NCBI GenBank assembly: GCA_030674155.1
Contig: CM060342.1
Location: forward strand, 10,816,328-10,880,327
Source: Stramonita haemastoma
Lineage: Eukaryota; Mollusca; Gastropoda; Neogastropoda; Muricidae
Reading direction: 5' to 3'
DNA: 64,000 nt
Below, in pieces: positions 33,219 through 42,600 of the stretch (positions are counted from its first letter, which is position 1; each line of letters begins with the position of its first letter). The position numbers and the translations under genes were made by a program. The notes beneath the pieces were generated by a model that was given only the letters and a program-made list of their open reading frames with translations, was not told where the DNA came from and ran no database searches.

Positions 33219-36200
33219 CCCTCCCTCCTCCCTCTCCCTCTCCCTTCCCTCCCTCCTTCTCTCCCCCACTCTCTCCTCCCTCTCTCTCCCTCCCTCCCTC
33301 TCTTCTATAATAGTGCACATTTTCTCAGAGAGCACAGACTATCCACTTCACTTCAGTGAGCACTATGCTATGTATGTTTACTGCCAACAGGCCCAAAGAG
33401 GAGGAGAAGCCGAGCCTAGCGGCCCCCCCCCTCCCCCCCTTCATGGCCCAGCCTGACTATGGCAGCAACTCCACCTCTCTGGACACCCTCCCCTCCTCAC
33501 ACGGCCATGGGGCCAACACCACCGCCGCTGCCGCCGCGTCGATGAAACCCACCGCGGTGAAGGAGGAGAGAGTGGAACCACCGCCCCCGGGTACAGAAGT
33601 GATGGGACCTCTGCCTCAGCCTGCCGCCACAGGGACGTGCAAGGCTGCGAGAACAGGTGAGGGGGGAATAGTTTTGGGGGGTCAGGCTTTTAAAAAAATC
33701 TTTTGTTTTTTGTTTTGTTTTTGGTTAGAGCTCCAGGCTTTAAAAAAAAAACTTTTTGTTTTTGGTTAGAGCTCCAGGCTTTTAAAAAAAATCTTTTTGT
33801 CTTTTGTTTTTGGTTAGAGCTCCAGAGTTCACCGGCGTTGAGATTTTTGCATATGCGACCGTCAACCCCCTCCCCCCACCCCCCACCATTCAAGTAGTTG
33901 CATTCCAATTTCAGGAATGATGCTTAACTTGACTTGGGGGGAAAAGCGAGTGCTCTGACCACTTAGCTATCCCGCCCCTTCTATAAACAGGACAGTTTTG
34001 ATATCGATTGTGAAAGGTTGTATGGAGATGAAACAGTTTGAATGTTAACACTTTGATTTGTTGTTTCACAAGATTTAGTGCTGTATGAATTCCGTATATG
34101 ATTATCATCAAAACTGTTGTTATCATTATCATCATGATCATGGGACTGGATAGCCTAGTGGTCAGAACATTGTGCTCGCAATTTGACAACCTGGGTTCGA
34201 TTCCCGTTTGAGGGGATTTTTCCTCTGGAGTTAACATCAGTGCTGACTCCACTCCTCTCAAAAGTCCGTCGGATGAGACTATAAACCGAGCCCCCATGTG
34301 CGAACGCATGCAGAACATCTTGGCACACGTTAAATCCTGTTCTGCTTTTCGTAAGAGAAGGCCATCGCATGCCGGTGGGAACAGATAAGATTTACAAAAC
34401 TGCATACACACGGGGACTGGATGTAAAAAAGCACATTACTGCTTATTCCATTATCCTCGATATAAAAGAATGAATGAATAAATAAATAATAAAAGAATGA
34501 ATAAATAAATAAATAAATAAATATTACTATGTGCAGAAGCTCACCCCAGCCCCAGATTGTGCCGCCCCCACCCGATGTGCAGCCGATCATTGACCGCATG
34601 GCCATGTATGTGGCGAAGAACGGGGTGGAGTTTGAGTTTGTGGTCAAGAGCAAGAACGACCAGCGCTTCGCCTTCCTGGAGCCGGGGCATGTGCACTTCC
34701 AGTACTATGACTTCAAAAAGAACATGTTTCTCAAGGTGGGCGTGCACTCGCTTGTCAAGGTGTGTATGTGTGTGTGTGTGGGGGGGAGAGTATTCTGGTT
34801 CCTAGAATCATCCTTTGCTTTAGCTCTATACTTAAAGGTATTGCTTGTGAAGGTGTGTGTGTGTGTTGGGAGAGTGTTCTGATTCTTGGAATCATCCTTT
34901 GCTTTAGCTCTATACTTAAAGGTATTGCTTGTAAAGGTGTGTGTGGGGGGGAGAGTATTCTGGTTCCCAGAATCATCCTTTGCTTTAGCTTTATACTTAA
35001 AGGTATTGTTTGTGAAGTTGTGTGTGTATGGGGAGAGTATTCTAATTCTTGGAATCATCCTTTGCTTTACCTTTATACTTAGAGATATGGCTTGTAAAGG
35101 TGTGTGTGGGGAGAGTATTTTAATTCTTTGAATCATCCTTTGCTTTAGCTTTATACTTAGAGATATGGCTTGTAAAGGTGTGTGTGTATGGGAGTATTCT
35201 AATTCCGAGAATCATTCTTTGCTTTAGCTTTATACTTAAAGGTATTGCTTGTTGAGGTGTGTATGTGTGGGGAGAGTATTCTAATTCCGAGAATCATTCT
35301 TTGCTTTAGCTTTAAACTTGAAGGCATTCTGCTTACCATGTAGTTTGTGTGAGTTTTGAACAGGGCATCTTTCACAAAGTTTCTCTTACTTTATATCTCC
35401 AGTGAAGTGTTTATTTGCTGACAACATATGTGACGCTCCACCACATAATGAGACGGAGTGCACCTGAGGTCAATTTTAAGTTATTGACATGTTATTAATG
35501 TGCAATAAAGTGGCTATCAAATACAAAAAACAGATTGAAATCGGACAATTTGTGCAACATTATTACAATTTAAATGATAGATTGCAGGATGGACAAAATG
35601 AGAAACGGGCAAGTTTATTTTAGTAACAGGTTGTCAGAATGAGTGCTTTGGTATTTTCAAAACACATTTAAAAGCAAAAGGAATAAAAATTATGGCTGAT
35701 ATTCATTTTAAGGTAAATAAACAGATCTAGTTTATAATCAATCAAAATCTCAAAATTGACAACTTGGCCCCCACTGCCTTTAAAGGCTCCTAGCGCAAAT
35801 TGGGTAATGTGCTAAGCGATCATTTCGTGGTGGAGCGTCACATATACTACCAGCCTGCTCTGAAGAGGATGTAGTGTCTTTTGTTGTTGTTGTTGTTGTA
35901 GTATCTTGGTAATGCAGACATTACTGCTGCTTGAATCTGATTAGAGAGAAGCTATATGGTTTTGCATGCGTGTGCTCATGTTGTTCAGTTTAACATCTTT
36001 TCACTAAATGGTATCTGAGACGTATTGTGATACTATGCTTGTGTGTGTGTTACTGGTAATTTCATGTGGTGTGAGTGTTTGTGTGTTACTGGTAATTTCA
36101 TGTGGTGTGTGTGAAGGATTTATGTGAGTGTTAATGCTAATTGCATGTGGTGTGTGAGTGAGTGTGTGTTTCTGCTAATTTTATGTGGTGTGTGAGTGAG

Positions 36201-39200
36201 TGTGTGTTTCTGCTAATTTTATGTGGTGTGTGTGATGATTGTATATGAGTTTGCAACTGCTAATTTCATGTAGCGTGTGAGCGATTGTATATATGTGTTA
36301 CTGCTAATTTCATGTGCTGTACAAACAATGTGAGCAGAGTGCAAAGAGGAATGCAAAGTTTTCCACTGTACAAGAATGATTCTGTTTTTGTTGTTGTTGC
36401 TTATACATTAAAGCTTGATTTAGATTTTGTTGTTGTTGGGTTAGAGTTTTTTTTGTTGTTGTTGTTGTTGTTGTTTATTCATTAAAGCTTGATTTAGGTT
36501 TTGTTGGGTTGGGGTTTTGTGGGGGGTTTTTTGTTTTGTTTTTCTATTTTGTCGTTGTTGGGTTGGTTTTTTTTTTCTATTTTGTCATTGTTGTTCATTC
36601 ATCAAAGCTAACCTACACTCCTGGTTTCTTCATCAAAGCTAACCCACACTCACCCCTGTCCTGCAGGAGGCAGAGCTGAAGAAGCGACTGGAGGCCAAAC
36701 AGGCGGAGCGAGAGCGACTGAAGCAGGAGGAAGAGGAGGCGGCAGCAGCAGCGGCACAGGCCAACCGCAGCATCAGCTTCTCCATCAAGGGACGGAGCAA
36801 GGACCCAGACTCCGTCAGCGCCTTGAAGCGACGCCTGTTTGACTACGACAGCAGTGAGGGGGAAGGGGAAGGTGAGTTTTTTATTTTTCATTTATTTATT
36901 TATTTTAATCTTTTATACGAGGATAATGGAATAAGCACTCTTCTGCTTTTTTACATCCAGTCCCCCCGTGAGTATGCAGTTTTGTAAATGTCATCTGTTC
37001 CCACCGGCACATGATGGCCTACTCTTACGAAAAGCGGAACAGGATTTAACATGTGCGCAAGATGTTCTGCGTGTGTTCGCACACAGGGCCTCGGTTTAAA
37101 GTCTCATCCGAAGGACTTAGGAGGAGAGTGGAGTGAGACAGATGTGTCGGTCAGAAGGGGGGGGTAGGCAGATTTCTTTCCCTTGTCAGCAAAGTGCATT
37201 CTGCTGTGTTTTGTTGCTACTTGCAGTCAGAAGCATGAAAAATATCCTACACTTTTGGGGGGGATAAAATCCTACACTTCCCTTGATATGGTTGTGGGGA
37301 AATAATTGTTAAATTTCGTCTTGAGGACGTCCCAACAATTTGTAGATCTTTTTTAAGAGTGTGGATTTTTACTATCTCTAGGTCAGCTTCCAAGTGGAGG
37401 CCTGCCAGTGCCTCCATTCCCTTTGTGTATATCTATACATGCAGAAGATCAGATATGCATGTCAATGGTCCCGAAAGTCGTGTCAGTGGTTAGTGGGTTA
37501 CTGAAACATGAACATACTCAGCATACATCCTGAAGTTGGAATGCGGCTACCTGTATGATTGCATACAGAAAATATTACCGTGGGTGAACTTTGGAAATAT
37601 AGCCGAGGGACTAAAATAAACTAAACAAAAAAAAAAAGGTGCTCTGTCATAAACTTGGTGGTCTCCTCGCAGCTTTGAAATGTCATGTCTGTATGCATGC
37701 ACATTTTTACACACAGAAACGCACCCATGCACAAGCATACACACATGTTAAAAAAAAAAGCATCACACCTTACATATGTGTATATGTTTGTTTATGGTTT
37801 CTGTTGCACATGCATACACACATGTAAAAAAACCCAACATCACACCTGAATATGTGTGTATGTTTATTTACGGTTTCTGAATTGACCCCAGGTGAGGATG
37901 GAGGGAAGGAGGTGAGGGAGAAGGAGAGCAAGTCGCGCAGCATCTCCCCTGACCCGGGTCAAGCTGTCCTGGTTGCCCCCACCTCCGCCTACACCTCTGT
38001 GTCTGTGGCCCCGCTGATGACCTGTGAGGGCAGACCCCCCGGCACTGACGACTTGGAGAAAAAGCAAGGTGAGAGGAAAATCGCATTACATTTAGATTTG
38101 TCTTCACAACATTTGCATTGCACACAAATATTTAACACAGTGCACAAATCCAACATCACTCAGTAGGGCCTAGTCAAGAGTGCTAAATTTAGCATGCTCT
38201 TTCTTTTTACCTAGTCCATGTGTGGTCAGCTCCTGCTATAAATAGCACCAGCTGGTCATAGCTGGGCTGGGATGGGATGGGATAATTAGCTCCTGAGAGG
38301 AGCTGAAAGTGGGGGATACTGACAGCTGTGCTCAGATTGTTGTTGTTGAGATTGTTTTATAGTCCCAGTGGAAGTACTCCAATTTAGGGACTGTGGCAGT
38401 TGGTCATCCCACTTTGGCGCCTCGAGTCACTCTGAAAATAGCAACAATTCTTTAATGCAACAGGGCCAGGCCCGTGCAAACACAAGAGCGCCGCACAAAC
38501 ATTACAGAGAAGCTTGATAGACATACATAGGCTTACACAAATATTTCTGGTGTTGCCATAGTTCTACTTATGAATGGTTTTGCCTGTGGGATTAATGAAG
38601 CCAAAAGAAAAAAGAAAAAACATAAGTAATGGTACCTTCATTTGGATATTTATCATTGTCTTTCATATTTTATTTATAAACATTTTTGTTGCTGTTGTTT
38701 TAGTTGTTCATCGTTGTTATTGTTATTATCACCACCCTTATCACAGTTATTGTTACTACTGTTTTTATTATGATTATAGTTACCATTATTTATTAATGAA
38801 AAGGCTAAGCAGTGGAGCTGATAACCAGTGAGACAGATCTCAAAACTGCAGGAATTTTTTTTTTCTGCTGTAGTACAAAATGCGTACAGAATTAAGAAAA
38901 CATACAGGCAACATTTGTACAGACTTTACTACTAACAGTACAAAATGATTAAAAATATCAGAACAAAACTCATAGTCTGTTCATCTTTTTGCAAGCAGCG
39001 GAGGAACGACTGAAAGACAAACTGGCAACGGCAGCACGAGACAAGTTGGCAGCCTGTACCAAAGAGAAACAACTGCAGGCGGAGCGCAAGAAGAAAGCGG
39101 CCATGTTCATCAACTTGCTTCGCATTGTGAAGGAATCTCCCGCCCCCTCGGCCGCCTCTGACAGGGGCAAAGAGGAAGGAGAAGCAGGTAAAAGACAATT

Positions 39201-39590
39201 CACTATGTTTGGGGGTTTTTTTTGTTTTTTTTTTTTTGATTTAGAGGAGTTTCATTGCTGTGATCTTGTAGAACACTAGCTCTGTGTGTGTGTGTCTGTG
39301 TGTGTGTGTGTCTGCATGTGTGTGTGTCTGCATGTGTGTGTGTCTGCATGTGTGTGTGTCTGCATGTGTGTGTGTCTGCATGTGTGTGTGTCAGTGTGTG
39401 TGTGTTGTGTTGTGTGTGTGTTGTGTCGTGTGCGTGCATGTGTTGTGTGTGTGTGTTAGTGTGTGTGTGTGTGTGTGTGGATTGGTGGCCGAGAGGCAAC
39501 AGACTGATCTAGAAAGTGAGAAGTGCAGATTTGATCCTTGTTTATGCATGCACGAGGGAATGCTCACATGCATGCACTCTCTCTCACACA

Positions 39591-39632
<42 letters not shown>

Positions 39633-42600
39633 TATGCACATAACTTAGTATACCAAAGCCTCTTCAGTCACCAGAAGGCTTGTAAAAACTGAAACCATCA
39701 TTTTCTTCCCCCGATTCTAGCATGTGAGGAACCAGCCATCATTATCATCAACAACATCATCATCATCGTCATCATCATCATCATCTACTGAAGCATAGGG
39801 AGGTGATAAATGATCAGTTGCCGCACAAAAGAAATACCCGTAAAAACTTTTGGATTATTCAGGAAAATGAAAAAAGCAAACAATAAAGTTAACTTCTTTT
39901 TTTTTTTAAATCAGGAAATTGAAAATTAATGTAGGTATGTGAAGCCATCATTTTCATACCTTAAAAACAAAAAGTTGATGACTTACTTACTTACAGAGGT
40001 CAAGTCCTCGCCAAGCGTGACCCCCATCTGCAGCAAATCGGCATCGCCGGCACCGGAGGTGTTTGAGTACAACAATCGTTCCGGCACTCCCACAATGCTC
40101 CACCAGGACCTGGCCCCCAAGAAACGCAGAACTTCGCGCTCCAAGTCCCCTGTCTCCTCCAGTAGAAAGAAGCGAAGGAAGAAATCCCGCACCCCTCCCA
40201 GCGCTTATGCCAACCCTCTTAGGTAATGTGTGTTATGGAGAAGTGTGTGAGAGAGAGAGAGAGAGAGATATTGTGGGTGTGTATGCGTATGTTTGTGTGT
40301 GTATCAGGTGTGCATGAATGTATGTTTGTGTATCTGTTTGTATGAGAGGTGCATCTGTGTATGTTTATGTGTTTCTGTGTGTGAGAGATGTGTGTATGTA
40401 TGTTTCTTTCTGTGAGAGAAGCGTGTATGTTATGTTTCTGTATGTGAGAGGTGTATGGGTTCGTGTATGCATGTATGAAAGGTGCATGTATGTTCATGTG
40501 GGAGAGGTGTGTGTGTGTATGTCTGTGTCTGTTTTTGTATGAGAGATAGGGGTTTTGTGTGCAAGGGTACAAAAAAAAAAGACTGTTTTTGCATGTAGTT
40601 TGAAGGGAGTTGTAGATTATTTATAAAAATCTTTTGAAAGTTTTGTTTGTCATCATCTTTGTAAGAAAAAACACTATGCTGAAGTGAAATCTTCTTGTCT
40701 TGAGTTCTTGTAATTTTGAAAACTTAACAGACTGATTGAATGGACAATTTATTTTTTGACTCGGTGTTCAGACAGTTTTTAAATATCATTGTAAAAAAAC
40801 TAAAAAAGAAATGGTAAATGGTATGATCATTTTCATAGGAGTAGAAATGCAAAAGTTATTTGTTAAAGAATGTTCATAATGGGGGGGACTAAGAGTTTTG
40901 GCCGTTAAAGTCCTTGAAAAATATCCTACAATTTTCTTCCCAAAATTCTGTTCTAATCCTGCAACAGTATCTTACATCATTAGTGTACAGTACTTTTGTT
41001 TTACTTTACACATGTAACTTTCACTGTACAATTTGCCATAACAGCTTGATATCCTCCTAGCATGTCATCATGACTGTTAGCATCATATGGACAGATATGC
41101 AAATTTTCCAGGTCACCGCCTCGTTTCAACTCCTCACAAAGACATTCCCCAAGACGCGGTATGGTGGGATCACGACGCATGTCTCCCATCAGGCCATTCC
41201 GCTCACGTCGATCACCTTCACCCCCTGCCCGAGAACGGTCGCCCGTGGGAAGAAGTAGGTCACCTCTGCGGAAGAAGGTCAGCTCAAAGAGATCCAGGTC
41301 AAGGTCACTGTCGCCGTCTCAGAGCAAGCATAAGAAGAAACACAAGCGCTCACGTTCTAAGTAAGACTGTGGTGATTTTGTGTGTTTCGTTATGTGTATG
41401 TGTGAAGCCAAAATGCCTAAGTGTAGCAAAAGTATGTGTATGTCTTGACATTCTAAAACATAAGAAGAAAAGAAATCTTTTTAAGTTTCCAGATGTCTTA
41501 GTTTATGTAGCAATACTCTGGGGTTTTATTATGACGTATGTGATATTGAGACCCATGTTCATTTATTTTGTGCTATAGTTAAGGTGGACCACTGCGTCAC
41601 TTTTAGCAAATTTTTGTTTCTCAGAAACTACTAAAGATATCTGCATGAAATTTGGTACACATACTAACTGCATTAATAAAGCTATCTGTGCAAAGTTTGA
41701 AGTATGTAAGTCCAACAGATATATGATAGTGTGATAATTTTTCCAAAAAAATACGGGTCAGTGTTTGGCCCATCTGCTGCTTTCAAAATATGCAATACAT
41801 AATGAAATTTATCATTTTTCCTGTTTGATTTGACATCACTGTGTGCAATGATCACAAAAAAATATAGTTTAGTTCATAAAATATATTTTTCTTTTTTTTT
41901 CAAAAATGCCAAAAAAATTTTGCTCCAGTTTTTTAATTTTTATCTCATGGTATTGAAAAACTATAATAGCTACAGAGTTCAAAGTGTCTCATTGCACTCA
42001 GCACACATTTCTACACCAGCAGACCAAATTTCATTGGATTATTTTCATTAGGTTAGAAGTTACAGGTGGGCCAAATAACAGATGCGGCCGAAAAAACCCC
42101 GTTTTGAGAAAAATGCCCGTAAAGATTTAGTTAACAATTTAATCAATGAAAATCATGTTTAAACATTACTAATAAATTTTGCATGGTAAAATAACAATAG
42201 GCCAACACTAATGAGTGATTAGAAACAGCTTTTCTCATAGAATAAATTTTTCAGGAGGCTCCTGGGGCATACACCCCCCCCTTTGCCTGCCTGCCTAAGT
42301 TCATGTTCCGCATGCATTACACTTTTTTTTTTTTCCCTCTTCTCTTTGGCCCTATCAGATGATTTTCTAGTGGCTGTTTTCACTCTGAGAATGTCTGATT
42401 TATCTGCAAACACTTCTGCATTGCTCACTGCCACAAAATCCAGTCCAGCAAGTACAATATTGCTGGAAAAGTATCTCGCCTCCAGACTGCAGGCTGACTG
42501 ACTTCTTCATCTCAGCTTTGAATACATTGTTGATAATGTGATAACTAAGATGTGTGAGGATGCAAAACAGAATGCAAAACAACTGTGTGATTGTGGAAAA

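Noticed and set aside
34142..34215. Possible tRNA gene (A and B boxes present)
   Set aside because: It is followed by a conserved non-tRNA body repeated many times, does not fold as a complete cloverleaf by eye, and lies at the head of SINE-1. The same reasoning excludes 27721, 54540-54600, 56690-56742 and 60350.
34748..35335. CRISPR-like array of ~80-bp repeats
   Set aside because: Repeats are contiguous without unique spacers, in an intron of an animal gene; it is a minisatellite.
42219..42580. Minus-strand open frame inside MITE-C that looks moderately protein-like
   Set aside because: Short, without a recognisable domain or splice context; I cannot tell it from chance.
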